The notes under the pieces were generated by a model, which saw only the letters and a program-made list of their open reading frames with translations, did not search any database and was not told the DNA's origin. From Conexibacter sp. S30A1 (GTDB taxonomy: Bacteria; Actinomycetota; Thermoleophilia; Solirubrobacterales; Solirubrobacteraceae), in assembly GCF_023330665.1 (NCBI RefSeq), contig NZ_CP097127.1, forward strand, positions 2,480,001 to 2,544,000: 64,000 nt of DNA. Direction: 5' to 3'. Made by a program: the position numbers and the translations under genes. Positions 21,420-29,930 of this stretch are shown here, piece after piece. The number at the start of each line of letters is the position of its first letter. The first letter of the stretch is position 1.

Positions 21420-22531
21420 TGGACGCCGGCGGTTGCCGTCTGGGGACTCAATACCGAGCCTCCGCCAACACCAACCAGGGCGATCTCGGGGCTCTCGATC
21501 AATGGGACGTGTTCTTGGTCGGTGGTGGTGATCACAGCCTGGCCACCGTCGTTCAGGAGCAGTTGGACAAGCGCTTGGCGGCGCTCTCGATCGAGTTCGC
21601 TCATGACGTCGTCGAGCAGAATGAGAGGCGCGGCGGCGCGATATCGCGAGATCACGCGACGCTCCGCCAAGAGCAGCGCCAGGAGTCCCAGGCGCTGCTG
21701 ACCTTGGGAGCCGTAGGTGCGCAGCTGACGTCCAGCGTGGCGCAGGACGAGATCATCACGGTGCGGGCCGTGCTCGGTGAAGCCACGCTCCAGGTCGCTG
21801 GACAGCCGTTCGCGCAGCTCTGCCTGAAACTCCTCGATGCTGCTCGCCTGTGAACGAGGTCTGTAGAAGACCTCGGGATCAGCTTCGAGGCCCAGCGAAG
21901 GGGCGATTTCCGCAAAGGCGGCGGCCAGCTCAGAGGATGCCTGGGCCCGATCTGCCATGAGGGCGATGGCGGCGGCGGCCAGCCTCTCGTCCCAGGCGGC
22001 CAGTGAGGCACGCGAGCCGCCGTGGTCAACGCGTGCCAGCAACGCGTTGCGTTGCGCGAGCGTCTGTGCGTAGGTGCTCCGGTTGGCGGCGCGTGCGGGC
22101 CACAGAGCAGCTAAGTACTGATCGAGGTGAGCTCTACGCAGCGCCGGTACGCCCCGCACCAGGTCGAGGCGCTCCGGCAAAAAGACGCTCATGAGTGGGC
22201 GCGAGGATAGATCCACGAGGCGCTCAACCGGGGCACCGTCATGCGTCATGCGCTTTGGCTCGCCAGGCGTGAAGCCAACGGTGAACTCGTGCGGGCCGAC
22301 CTCATCCTCGGCTGCAACGACCACGCGCGCCGTGCGACTGCCGAAGCGCACCACCTCACGGTCGTTGACCGTGCGGCAGGATCGTCCCGTACAGCCGAAG
22401 TACAGCGCCTCAAGGAGGTTCGTCTTACCGGCGCCGTTTGGTCCCCAGATGACCGTCAAGCCGCCGCCCAGCGGGGCGGCGGCCGCCTCGTAGCAACGGA
22501 AATCACGGACACTGACTGAGAGCACGCGCAT
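21416..22531 (-). CDS. recF: DNA replication/repair protein RecF
   Basis: 371-residue SMC-like ATPase that helps load RecA at gaps. Walker A: WGPNGAGKTNLLEALYFG. ABC signature region: YGSQGQQRLGLLALLLAE. Walker B: APLILLDDVMSELD. The ATG at 22531 lies 21 nt after the dnaN stop; the Shine-Dalgarno site is weak, consistent with coupling to dnaN. Its length and motif order are typical. Confidence 0.96.
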   Translation of the reverse strand: MRVLSVSVRDFRCYEAAAAPLGGGLTVIWGPNGAGKTNLLEALYFGCTGRSCRTVNDREVVRFGSRTARVVVAAEDEVGPHEFTVGFTPGEPKRMTHDGAPVERLVDLSSRPLMSVFLPERLDLVRGVPALRRAHLDQYLAALWPARAANRSTYAQTLAQRNALLARVDHGGSRASLAAWDERLAAAAIALMADRAQASSELAAAFAEIAPSLGLEADPEVFYRPRSQASSIEEFQAELRERLSSDLERGFTEHGPHRDDLVLRHAGRQLRTYGSQGQQRLGLLALLLAERRVISRYRAAAPLILLDDVMSELDRERRQALVQLLLNDGGQAVITTTDQEHVPLIESPEIALVGVGGGSVLSPQTATAGVQ

Positions 22532-22552
22532 GGCGGTGCGCGATCCGTTTCG

Positions 22553-23662
22553 CTAGACGTTGAGCCTGATGGGCATGATCAGGTAGACGAAGCCGCTGCC
22601 GTCGCCGGACTCGAGCAGCCCTGGCCTCAGCGGTGAGATCAGCTTGACGATCACCTCGGCTTCGCCAACAGCATCGAGCCCCTCACGCAGAAATTCAGGG
22701 TTGAAGCCGATTTCGAACGCCTCGCCGTGGAAGGGCGCCGGCAGCGACTCACGTGCCTCTCCGATATCGGGCGTCTGAGCGGAGATCGTGAGCTCGCCCT
22801 CGGCGAACGCCAGACGGAGTGGCGCATTCTTCTGGGCCAGGAGGCTCACGCGTCTCACCACCTCACGCAGCTCTGCCCCATCGAAGCGAAGCTCTTGCAC
22901 GAAGGTCTCCGGCAACAACTGGCGGTAGTTGGGGAATTGGCCGTCAATGAGACGCGATGAAAGGACCGTTGAGCCGATCGCAAAGACCACCTGGTTTTGG
23001 CGGACGCTGATCGAAAGCTCCTCATCTTCACTGTGGGCGGCCAGCCGAGCCAGCTCCTGCAGAGCACGGGCGGGTACGTTGACCTCGAAGGTGTGCGCCA
23101 ACTGTGTCGCAAGCTGGGTGGTTTTCACACTCAGGCGGTACGAGTCGGTTGCCACCATCCGCACCTCATGCCCAGATGCGGATACCAGGATTCCGGTTAG
23201 TACGGGCCTGGTCTCGTCTCGCGATGCCGACCCGAGCACCTTCGCCGCGGTCTCAACGAAAGCGCCGAGCGGCAGCGTCAGACCCGCATCCGAGTCGACG
23301 GCCGGCAGCGGTGGAAAGTCCTCCGCATGCAATGTGCGCAGGTGGAAGCTTGCGTTCCCACTTAGAACCTCCACATCGCCTTCAGCAGGACGCAGCTCAA
23401 GCTTGACAGAGCTCCTCGGCAGGGAGCGCATCACGTCCATCAGTAGACGCGCAGGAAGTACCACAGACCCTTCGCGCGTTACCTGTGCCTGCAACGGCAC
23501 ACGCAGGCTCATGTCGGCGTCCGTTGCGCGTAGCTCACAACTGCCGCTCACGGCGGCGATCATCACTCCAGAAAGCGCTTGGATGGCTGAGCGGGTTGAG
23601 GCGACTCGGACTGCCGCCTGCAACTGGGTGAGGAAGTCCTCTCGCTCAAGCTCGATCTTCAC
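22553..23662 (-). CDS. dnaN: DNA polymerase III beta sliding clamp
   Basis: 369 residues, three clamp domains. MKIELEREDFLTQLQAAVRV opens domain 1; TGILVSASGHEVRMVATDSYRLS marks domain 2; the C-terminus SGDGSGFVYLIMPIRL is the canonical clamp ending. GTG start with AAGGAA 7 nt upstream. It lies between dnaA and recF on the minus strand. Confidence 0.97.
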   Translation of the reverse strand: MKIELEREDFLTQLQAAVRVASTRSAIQALSGVMIAAVSGSCELRATDADMSLRVPLQAQVTREGSVVLPARLLMDVMRSLPRSSVKLELRPAEGDVEVLSGNASFHLRTLHAEDFPPLPAVDSDAGLTLPLGAFVETAAKVLGSASRDETRPVLTGILVSASGHEVRMVATDSYRLSVKTTQLATQLAHTFEVNVPARALQELARLAAHSEDEELSISVRQNQVVFAIGSTVLSSRLIDGQFPNYRQLLPETFVQELRFDGAELREVVRRVSLLAQKNAPLRLAFAEGELTISAQTPDIGEARESLPAPFHGEAFEIGFNPEFLREGLDAVGEAEVIVKLISPLRPGLLESGDGSGFVYLIMPIRLNV

Positions 23663-23774
23663 TGCTTCATTCCTTGGATTTGCTTAGGAGTCGTAGGCAT
23701 GGATTTGCTGTTGATAAGCGGCCGGTTTTGCGCACGGAGCGGATTACTTGTCGTCCAGGGCACCGCGAAGTCTG
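23663..23774. other. dnaA-dnaN intergenic region with one DnaA-box-like site
   Basis: 112 nt. The minus strand carries TTATCAACA (23709-23717), one mismatch from the consensus TTATCCACA. No second box, AT-rich unwinding element or repeat array is evident, so this is not a convincing origin by itself. Confidence 0.35.
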
Positions 23775-25169
23775 TCAGGAGATGCGGTCAGTATTGTTGA
23801 AAGCGAGCTGGTCGACGAGCGCTTGGAGGTCCGAGGCCTCAGAGTTGTTCACAGCGATGCGCTCGCCCACACGCTTGCATGCGTGCAGGACGGTCGCGTG
23901 GTTGCGCCCACCAAAGGCCTCTCCGATGGTCTGAAGCGGCATCTTGGTGAGCTCCCGTGTCAGGTAGATCGCCAACTGCCTGGCCCAGGCGACGGCGCCT
24001 GTGCGGCTTGGGCCCGTGAGATCGCTGACAGCCAGGTTGAAGTGCTCGGCCACGGTCCGTTGGATCGCTTCGACCGGTGGAGGCAGCGGACTGCCGTCCG
24101 TTCGGTTGGCAACGGTGGCCGACGGGGCAGTCGTTGACGGCAGGATCGTCTTGAGGACTGCTGCAGCCAACTCGGGGGTGATCGCCTGCCCTGTGAGCGA
24201 GTGATGGGCGACGATACGGACCAGCGCACCCTCGATGAGGCGAACGTTGTCGCGTACACGGTCTGCGATCAGTTCGAACACGGCGTCGTCAGTCACGCGT
24301 ATGTGGTCAATCGCAGCCCGCTTTCTCAGGATCGCCTCGCGTGTGCGCCGGTCTGGGGGATCCAGATGGGCGACGAGACCGGATGCGAACCGTTCACGGA
24401 GACGCTGCTCGATGCCTGTCAGCTGGCTGGGAAGGCGGTCTGCGGTCAAGACGAGCTGGCGGCCCGAGTCGTAGAGAGCGTTGAAGGTGTGGAAGAACTC
24501 CTCTTCGGTTCGCACCTTGCTGGCGAGAAACTGAACATCGTCGATCAGCAGCACGTCCACATGCCGGTAGATGTGCTTGAAGCGCTCAAGTGCCTCGCCG
24601 CGCAGCGCCGCGATGAAGCCGTTGGTGAACGCCTCAACGGTTGTGTAGAGCACCCTCGTGCCCGGCGAGTACGCGGCCAGGTAGTTGGCTATGGCATGCA
24701 GCAGGTGGGTCTTGCCAAGGCCTGGTGGGGCATGCAGGAAGAGCGGGTTGTACGCCTGCCCGGGAGTTTCCGCCACGGTCAGCGCAGCTGCGTGCGCAAG
24801 GCGGTTACCGTCGCCGATCACAAACTGCTCAAACGTGTGGCGAGGGTTGATCTCTGAGGCGAGCTCTCCCGTGGATGCGGTGCCGGCGCTGGTCAGCGCC
24901 TGGTGTGCGCGAGCGGCCGCGTCATGCGCGAAGGCGACGCGCGCGCCCTGCCCAAACACCTCCTGCGCGCACGCTTCGATCGTCTTTCCGTAGCGGCCGG
25001 CGATCCAGCTGTCGGTACCAGCTCCAGTTGTTAGCACCAGCAACTCGCCATCCCAGCTGACGATTTCAACGCCATCTAGCCAGACGTCGTAGGTGGTTGG
25101 GCCCACACGGGAGCGCAGTCGCGCGGCGACATCTGACCAAGCAGGGTTTTGCGGGAGGTGCCCGAGCAT
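23775..25169 (-). CDS. dnaA: Chromosomal replication initiator DnaA
   Basis: About 464 residues from ATG 25169 (AGGAG 10 nt upstream); a TTG at 25175 is the alternative. Domain I includes TYDVWLDGVEIVSWDGELL. AAA+ domain III: FVIGDGNRLAHAAAL, Walker A PPGLGKTHLLHAI, Walker B LLIDDVQFL, and LVAHLDPPDRRTREAIL. The C-terminal DNA-binding domain carries MPLQTIGEAFGGRNHATV, the DnaA-box recognition signature. Domain II is short. Orientation is opposite to rpmH, the usual bacterial arrangement at the origin. Confidence 0.97.
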   Translation of the reverse strand: MLGHLPQNPAWSDVAARLRSRVGPTTYDVWLDGVEIVSWDGELLVLTTGAGTDSWIAGRYGKTIEACAQEVFGQGARVAFAHDAAARAHQALTSAGTASTGELASEINPRHTFEQFVIGDGNRLAHAAALTVAETPGQAYNPLFLHAPPGLGKTHLLHAIANYLAAYSPGTRVLYTTVEAFTNGFIAALRGEALERFKHIYRHVDVLLIDDVQFLASKVRTEEEFFHTFNALYDSGRQLVLTADRLPSQLTGIEQRLRERFASGLVAHLDPPDRRTREAILRKRAAIDHIRVTDDAVFELIADRVRDNVRLIEGALVRIVAHHSLTGQAITPELAAAVLKTILPSTTAPSATVANRTDGSPLPPPVEAIQRTVAEHFNLAVSDLTGPSRTGAVAWARQLAIYLTRELTKMPLQTIGEAFGGRNHATVLHACKRVGERIAVNNSEASDLQALVDQLAFNNTDRIS

Positions 25170-25175
25170 CTCCAA

Positions 25176-25421
25176 GCGGCTCCTAACAGCTGAGACGTGA
25201 TTGTGCGAGAGGTCCCGGCGTCACACGGGACCGGGGTGGCGAATATAGCTCCGCCCGGGGCCTGCAGACGCGACCTGGAACAGGGCTTGGCGCAAAGCGC
25301 GAGAAAAAGTGCGGGCGCCGTGCTACACCATGGTGCGGACGGACGACCGGCGGTGACGCTCACGAAGCCGGAGCCCGCGTATACTTCCTGCCAACAACCG
25401 CTCGGGCGGTGAGGACGATCG
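25176..25421. promoter_or_regulatory. dnaA-rpmH divergent intergenic region
   Basis: TATACT at 25380-25385 is a good -10 for rpmH on the plus strand; GTGACG (25353-25358) is a weak -35 at 21-nt spacing. For dnaA, AGGAG just upstream of the start is the only clear signal. I found no TTATCCACA-like DnaA boxes here although this is the other common oriC position. Confidence 0.5.
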
Positions 25422-25556
25422 ATGAAGAGGACCTACCAACCAAAGAAGCGCAAGCGAGCACGCACGCACGGCTTTCGCGCGCGCATGCTGACCAGGGCAG
25501 GTCGCGACGTCCTCAAGCGGCGCCGCGATAAGGGCCGGAAGCGGCTTACGGTGTAG
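25422..25556 (+). CDS. rpmH: 50S ribosomal protein L34
   Basis: 44 residues, [18 protein letters not shown] followed by [17 protein letters not shown], the unmistakable L34 pattern. GAGGA 6 nt before the ATG serves as ribosome site. rnpA starts 7 nt downstream. First gene of the rightward origin operon. Confidence 0.98.
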   Translation: MKRTYQPKKRKRARTHGFRARMLTRAGRDVLKRRRDKGRKRLTV

Positions 25557-25563
25557 GTGGACG

Positions 25564-26040
25564 GTGGCGGGCGATGGTTCGCCACGCCGAGGGCGGCTGT
25601 CACGGAGCGCCGAGTTCGACCGTGTCATGCGCAGCGGCAGGTCGCATGGCGGCAAGGAGTTCGTTCTCTACGTGTTTCCGCGCGGGACCGAGGAGCGAGC
25701 CCGGCTTGGAATGTCTGTTTCTCGGAAGGTCGGGGGGGCCGTGGACCGCAACCGCGTAAAGCGGCTGGTGCGCGAGGCGTTTGACGCGGAGTCCAGGCGG
25801 TTGCCCGAGGGCACGGATGTTGTGGTGATCGCTCGCCCGGCGGCCCGTGACTTGGCCGAGCGGGAGGGCTTGGCGGGGGTTCGTGCCGCGCTCGGCGAAC
25901 TCATAGGGAAGGTCGATGGCGTGCGAGATGGTGCAAAGCAGGGCGCTGGGACAGCGCCGCAGCTGGATGGCGCGGAAGTGCCCGGGATGGAAGATGTAGG
26001 CTCGCGCACACCGCCGGTGGCCGGGGTGCAAGGAGCGTGA
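25564..26040 (+). CDS. rnpA: Ribonuclease P protein component
   Basis: 158 residues, GTG start. The RNase P core includes LSRSAEFDRVMRSG, GMSVSRKVGGAVDRNRVKR and LVREAF, where RNRVKR is the RNA-binding signature. It assists the RNase P ribozyme in tRNA 5' maturation. The C-terminal 45 residues (after VRAALGEL) are an extra low-complexity tail not found in short homologues. The stop overlaps the yidD start (GTGA). Confidence 0.95.
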   Translation: MAGDGSPRRGRLSRSAEFDRVMRSGRSHGGKEFVLYVFPRGTEERARLGMSVSRKVGGAVDRNRVKRLVREAFDAESRRLPEGTDVVVIARPAARDLAEREGLAGVRAALGELIGKVDGVRDGAKQGAGTAPQLDGAEVPGMEDVGSRTPPVAGVQGA

Positions 26041-26324
26041 CTCGGCCTGAACAGAGGCCGGTTTCGACGGTCCTAAGACGCGCTGTGGTCGCGCCAATAA
26101 AGCTTTACCAGAAAATGGTCTCGCCGCTCACTGGGCAACGGTGCAAGTATCACCCGTCTTGCTCCGAGTACGCGGTGCAGGCGGTCACGAAGTTCGGCAT
26201 ACTGCGCGGGCTGGTGCTAGCCGGCTGGCGTCTCCTGCGGTGCAACCCATGGAGCAGGGGCGGCTTTGATCCCGTCGAGGATCAGCGTCTGTTCCGGTCT
26301 CGGCGAAAGGCCTCAGGCTCCTGA
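26037..26324 (+). CDS. yidD: Membrane protein insertion efficiency factor YidD
   Basis: 95 residues. APIKLYQKMVSPLTGQRCKYHPSCSEYA is the diagnostic YidD signature with three of the family's conserved cysteines; AVQAVTKFGILRGLVLAGWRLLRCNPW continues it. GTG start overlapping the rnpA stop; ends 4 nt before yidC. It is thought to aid YidC-dependent membrane insertion. Confidence 0.96.
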   Translation: MTRPEQRPVSTVLRRAVVAPIKLYQKMVSPLTGQRCKYHPSCSEYAVQAVTKFGILRGLVLAGWRLLRCNPWSRGGFDPVEDQRLFRSRRKASGS

Positions 26325-26328
26325 AATC

Positions 26329-27381
26329 ATGCTCGTAACCGCAAACATCTTTGGCCCACTGATCAGCGTGTTCGCGGCGGTGATCAAGTTCTTCCATGAC
26401 AGCGCCGGTCTTTCATGGGGCTGGTCGATCGTGCTGCTGACCGTGTGCGTACGGCTCGTGCTCGTTCCGCTTGCCGTCAAACAGGTCGGGTCCATGCGGA
26501 GGCTCCAGCACGTGCAGCCGCAGATGAAGGCGCTGCAGCAAAAGTACAAGGACGACAAGCAGCGCCAGCAGGAGGAGATGATGAAGTTCTACCGGGAGAA
26601 CAACGTGAACCCGTTCGGTTCATGTCTTCCCCTGGTGGCCCAGTTCCCCGTCTTCATCTCGCTCTACTACATGCTGAGGGAGAACCTTCGCAAGGACATC
26701 TGTCCGCCTGTACAGGTCGCATTTGAAAAGCACTACGCACTGATCCATCACGTGTCGCTGAAGGCCGCGGCGAGCCAGACCACGGCCTGTGGGCGCCATT
26801 ACCCGAGCGCCAGCTTCCTGTTCATTCACGACATCACGAGCATCCCAACTGGGCTCACGTTGATCGTGCTGCTGATCCTCTACGTGGGCACACAGATCTC
26901 CTCGACCCTGTTGATGTCGGCACCTGGGATGGACCGTAACCAGCGCAACATGATGCTGCTGTTGCCGCTCGTGTTCGTGCTGTTCATCATCCGTTTTCCG
27001 GCCGGCTTGATCGTGTATTGGATTACGACGAACGCCTGGACGATGGTCCAGCAGTACACGATCAAGGCCTTCATGGGCCCGATGCCCGCGGTGGCGGGGG
27101 GTGTTGGAGTGGACGCATCGGCCAGCGGGGCGGAGCCACCTGCCAAGCAGTCGCAGGGAGCTGGGGCGGCGACCCCAGATGCAGGTCAGGCAAAGCAGGC
27201 CCAGGGCGCGCTAGGCGGACTGTTGCGCGGTCGTGGACCGCGCGGTGCTGTGACGGACGGAAACGCTAAGACGCCGAGCGATAGTGGCGCCGGCGTCGCA
27301 AAACGTGAGCCATCGCGTCGGACCGGTGGGCCGCCGCCGTCGGCGCGGGCTAAGAAGAAGCGGTCTGGTCGCAGGCGGTAG
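26329..27381 (+). CDS. yidC: Membrane protein insertase YidC/Oxa1
   Basis: About 350 residues from ATG 26329, chosen because MLVTANIFGPLISVF begins the family-like first helix; the frame is open further upstream but that part overlaps yidD. Core: WSIVLLTVCVRLVLVPLAVKQ, MRRLQHVQPQMKALQQKYK, NPFGSCLPLVAQFPVFISLYYML and FPAGLIVYWITTNAWTM, giving about five transmembrane helices. The positively charged C-terminal tail (SGRRR) probably contacts ribosomes. A cysteine-containing insert (CPPVQ...TACGRHY) sits in a loop. Confidence 0.95.
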   Translation: MLVTANIFGPLISVFAAVIKFFHDSAGLSWGWSIVLLTVCVRLVLVPLAVKQVGSMRRLQHVQPQMKALQQKYKDDKQRQQEEMMKFYRENNVNPFGSCLPLVAQFPVFISLYYMLRENLRKDICPPVQVAFEKHYALIHHVSLKAAASQTTACGRHYPSASFLFIHDITSIPTGLTLIVLLILYVGTQISSTLLMSAPGMDRNQRNMMLLLPLVFVLFIIRFPAGLIVYWITTNAWTMVQQYTIKAFMGPMPAVAGGVGVDASASGAEPPAKQSQGAGAATPDAGQAKQAQGALGGLLRGRGPRGAVTDGNAKTPSDSGAGVAKREPSRRTGGPPPSARAKKKRSGRRR

Positions 27382-27387
27382 TGCGCG

Positions 27388-27855
27388 GTGGATGGCGATT
27401 TGACGCGTGAGCGCGAGTTGGTTGCAGGTGTGCTGCGGGAGGTCGCGGCCGCGGCCCGCGTCGAGTGTGAGGTGGCCGTCGAGGTCGGTGCTGAAGGAAT
27501 TCGTGCCGAGTACGTGGGCGCTGACGCCGGAGCGCTGATTGGCCATCACGGGCAGACACTCGACGCGATCCAGCATCTGGCGCAGCGCGTTGCGTTCAGG
27601 GGTGCGCGGGAGCAGGCGCCGGTCATCGTGGACGCGGTTGGATACCGGGAGCGTAGGGAGACGGCGCTGCGGGCAATGGCCGACCAGGCTGCCGAGGCTG
27701 CCGTCCGGGAAGGTCGGGCTGTGGGGCTGGAGCCCATGGGAGCGCAGGAGCGAAAGATTGTGCACCTGCACCTCAAGGATCGCCACGATGTCGAGACGTA
27801 CTCGGAGGGCGAGGAGCCATCCCGACGGCTGGTCGTGGCCCCCGTCCACGTCTAG
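27388..27855 (+). CDS. jag: KH-R3H RNA-binding protein (Jag/KhpB)
   Basis: 155 residues, GTG start 6 nt after yidC. KH domain with GHHGQTLDAIQHLA (the GxxG loop), then an R3H domain with RRETALRAMADQAAEAAV and EPMGAQERKIVHLHL. The N-terminal Jag_N domain is missing, as in most actinobacterial versions. It is an RNA-binding protein implicated in cell-size and envelope control, always linked to yidC. Confidence 0.93.
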   Translation: MDGDLTRERELVAGVLREVAAAARVECEVAVEVGAEGIRAEYVGADAGALIGHHGQTLDAIQHLAQRVAFRGAREQAPVIVDAVGYRERRETALRAMADQAAEAAVREGRAVGLEPMGAQERKIVHLHLKDRHDVETYSEGEEPSRRLVVAPVHV

Positions 27856-27889
27856 CGAGCTCGGTGTTACGGGTCTGCGGCGAGCGCCA

Positions 27890-27918
27890 TGTTTCACGTT
27901 TTTCTCAGCCGTGAAACA
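27890..27918. promoter_or_regulatory. parS: Split parS-like inverted repeat
   Basis: TGTTTCACG (27890-27898) and CGTGAAACA (27910-27918) are the two halves of the canonical parS palindrome TGTTTCACGTGAAACA, pulled apart by an 11-nt spacer. It lies between jag and the LAGLIDADG gene, 1.2 kb from parA. No intact parS was found elsewhere in the window. Confidence 0.55.
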
Positions 27919-27955
27919 AGATCCTCGATCGGCGTCTGCCGATGAGTGAGCGCCC

Positions 27956-28330
27956 GTGGCAGAGCTGAGCGACTTTGACCGCGGGGTGGTGCTCGGGCTC
28001 CTGGTCGGCGAAGGTTCGTTTGGGGGCGACGGCAAGCAGCCGCAGGTGACTCTGCGCATGCACACACGGCACGAAGCCATCTTTCGCTGGCTTGTGGAGC
28101 GCTATCCAAGCTCCCGGCTGTATGGACCGTACACCCACGGTGGACGCTCGTACTATCAATGGATGGCCAGAGGCAGAACGCTCGTGGTCGATCTGCTGCC
28201 TCTGCTCGAAGACGAACTGACCCCAGACTTGGACGCCCACGCCGCCGCGCGCTTTCGTGCGATGTTGGATCGCTATTCCGGCTTCATCGCCCGCGAGCGA
28301 GCCCGTAGCGAGCCAGGCGACGAAGGTTGA
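27956..28330 (+). CDS. Single-motif LAGLIDADG-type protein
   Basis: 124 residues, GTG start. GVVLGLLVGEGSFGGDG resembles a LAGLIDADG homing-endonuclease helix with its acidic residue, followed by QVTLRMHTRHEAIFRWLVERYP and SYYQWMARG, typical of the alpha-beta-beta fold. Only one motif is present, so it would act as a dimer or has lost nuclease function. No intron or intein surrounds it; it sits between jag and rsmG in the housekeeping operon, suggesting a domesticated role. Function unknown. Confidence 0.65.
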   Translation: MAELSDFDRGVVLGLLVGEGSFGGDGKQPQVTLRMHTRHEAIFRWLVERYPSSRLYGPYTHGGRSYYQWMARGRTLVVDLLPLLEDELTPDLDAHAAARFRAMLDRYSGFIARERARSEPGDEG

Positions 28331-28340
28331 ACTGACCACA

Positions 28341-29066
28341 ATGCCCCCAGGCCCCGGCTCGAGGGACCCGTATGCCGGTGTTCAGCCGCTTGCGGACCGC
28401 TTTGGCCTGACATCGACGCAGGCGCTCAAGCTGCGGCAGTACGCCGCACTCCTTGCCGAAGACGAGCGTGCGCCCACCACTGTGCGCGACCCGCAGCGTG
28501 TGATCGATGATCACCTCGCCGATGCGCTGGTAGCCCTATCGCTTCCGGCGCTGCGGGAGGCGTCAGTCACTGCCGATATCGGCGCCGGCGCCGGCGTGCC
28601 GGGCGTGATTCTCGCGGTGGCGCTACCTGGAGCGCAGGTCACGTTGATTGAGGGGTCGAGCAGAAAGTGCGAGTTCCTGAAAGCGGTCGCTGAAGCTGTC
28701 GAGCTTGAAAACCTCGTGGTGGTGCACGCCCGGGCTGAGTCATGGGAGGCGGGCATGGGGCGCATGGATCTTGTAACCGCGCGCGCCGTGGCTCCGCTTC
28801 AGGTTGTCTGCGAATACGCCGCGCCGCTTCTGAAGGTAGGTGGAGCCCTCTTGGTTTGGCGCGGCCGCCGCGATCGGGAAGCTGAACGAGCTGCCAGCAC
28901 CGCCTGCGAGGTGCTTGGCCTCACGCCGTCGGAGCCGCTTCGGGTTCACCCATACGCGGGCGCTGAGCACCGCCACCTTCATCTGATGACCAAGACGCGC
29001 GAGACCCCGTCGCGCTTTCCGCGACGTCCCGGGATGGCGGCCAAGCGGCCACTCGGTGGCGCGTAG
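28341..29066 (+). CDS. rsmG: 16S rRNA (guanine-N7) methyltransferase RsmG
   Basis: About 241 residues from ATG 28341; the frame is open upstream but that part overlaps the preceding gene. The SAM-binding region is TADIGAGAGVPGVILAVALP, with VTLIEGSSRKCEFL as motif II and MDLVTARAVAPL later. It methylates G527 (E. coli numbering) of 16S rRNA. Position between jag and parA matches the conserved gidB location. Confidence 0.94.
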   Translation: MPPGPGSRDPYAGVQPLADRFGLTSTQALKLRQYAALLAEDERAPTTVRDPQRVIDDHLADALVALSLPALREASVTADIGAGAGVPGVILAVALPGAQVTLIEGSSRKCEFLKAVAEAVELENLVVVHARAESWEAGMGRMDLVTARAVAPLQVVCEYAAPLLKVGGALLVWRGRRDREAERAASTACEVLGLTPSEPLRVHPYAGAEHRHLHLMTKTRETPSRFPRRPGMAAKRPLGGA

Positions 29067-29162
29067 AGCGCGCGTCCTCGGTCCGGCCGTTGGGTTTGAC
29101 CGCATTTAGCGGCAGATACGCAGCTTGACCGAGCGCTTTGTCGTCTCGGCTCGCTAGCTTCC

Positions 29163-29930
29163 ATGGAGGCCATGGGAACGATTTACGCGGTCGCGAATCA
29201 GAAAGGTGGCGTCGGCAAGACCACCACTGCCGTAAACCTCGCCGCCTGCATCGCCGAGGCCGGCTACGAGACGCTGCTCCTCGACATCGATCCACAGGCC
29301 AACGCCACGGTTGGTGTGGGGCTTGACAAGCGTCTCGAGCCCAGCGTGTACGAGCTTCTCAGCGGCGAGGCGACCATCGAGCAGGTCGTGGTCCCGACCT
29401 CTGTCGCCCATCTCTGGGTGGCGCCCGCCAGCCCGGACCTTGCTGGCGCCAACGTGGAGTTGCCCCGCATACCTGGCTCTGAGCGCAGATTGCGTGAGGC
29501 GCTGCGTGGTGTGCGCGACCGTTACGCCTTCACCCTGCTCGACTGCCCGCCCTCGCTGGGGCCGCTCACGGTCAACGCCCTGGTCGCGGCGGATCGCGTT
29601 TTGGTCCCGGTTCAAGCTGAGTATTTTGCGCTGGAAGGGCTCGCTGGCCTCCTTGACACGCTCAAGCTGATCCAGCGCGAACTCAACCCCCGTCTGTCCA
29701 TATCGGGCATGGTTGTGACCATGTACGATGCGCGCACGCGTCTGGCCCAGGATGTGCAGAACGAGGTTCGCACACATTTTCCCGACCTTGTCTTTGATAC
29801 CGTCGTGCCGCGCAACGTCCGCGTGGGCGAGGCTCCCAGTTTTGGCAAGCCTGTGATTCACCACGACCCCCACTCTGCCGGAGCCGCCGCCTACTTTGAG
29901 CTGGCCAAGGAGGTGGCCGCACGTGGCTGA
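29163..29930 (+). CDS. parA: Chromosome partitioning ATPase ParA (Soj)
   Basis: 255 residues. Deviant Walker A VANQKGGVGKTTTAVNLA with the signature lysine, LLLDIDPQANATVG, and DCPPSLGPLTVNAL. No N-terminal HTH, so this is the chromosomal Soj type. ATG 29163 or 29172. It overlaps parB by 8 nt. It segregates origins with ParB-parS complexes. Confidence 0.97.
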   Translation: MEAMGTIYAVANQKGGVGKTTTAVNLAACIAEAGYETLLLDIDPQANATVGVGLDKRLEPSVYELLSGEATIEQVVVPTSVAHLWVAPASPDLAGANVELPRIPGSERRLREALRGVRDRYAFTLLDCPPSLGPLTVNALVAADRVLVPVQAEYFALEGLAGLLDTLKLIQRELNPRLSISGMVVTMYDARTRLAQDVQNEVRTHFPDLVFDTVVPRNVRVGEAPSFGKPVIHHDPHSAGAAAYFELAKEVAARG

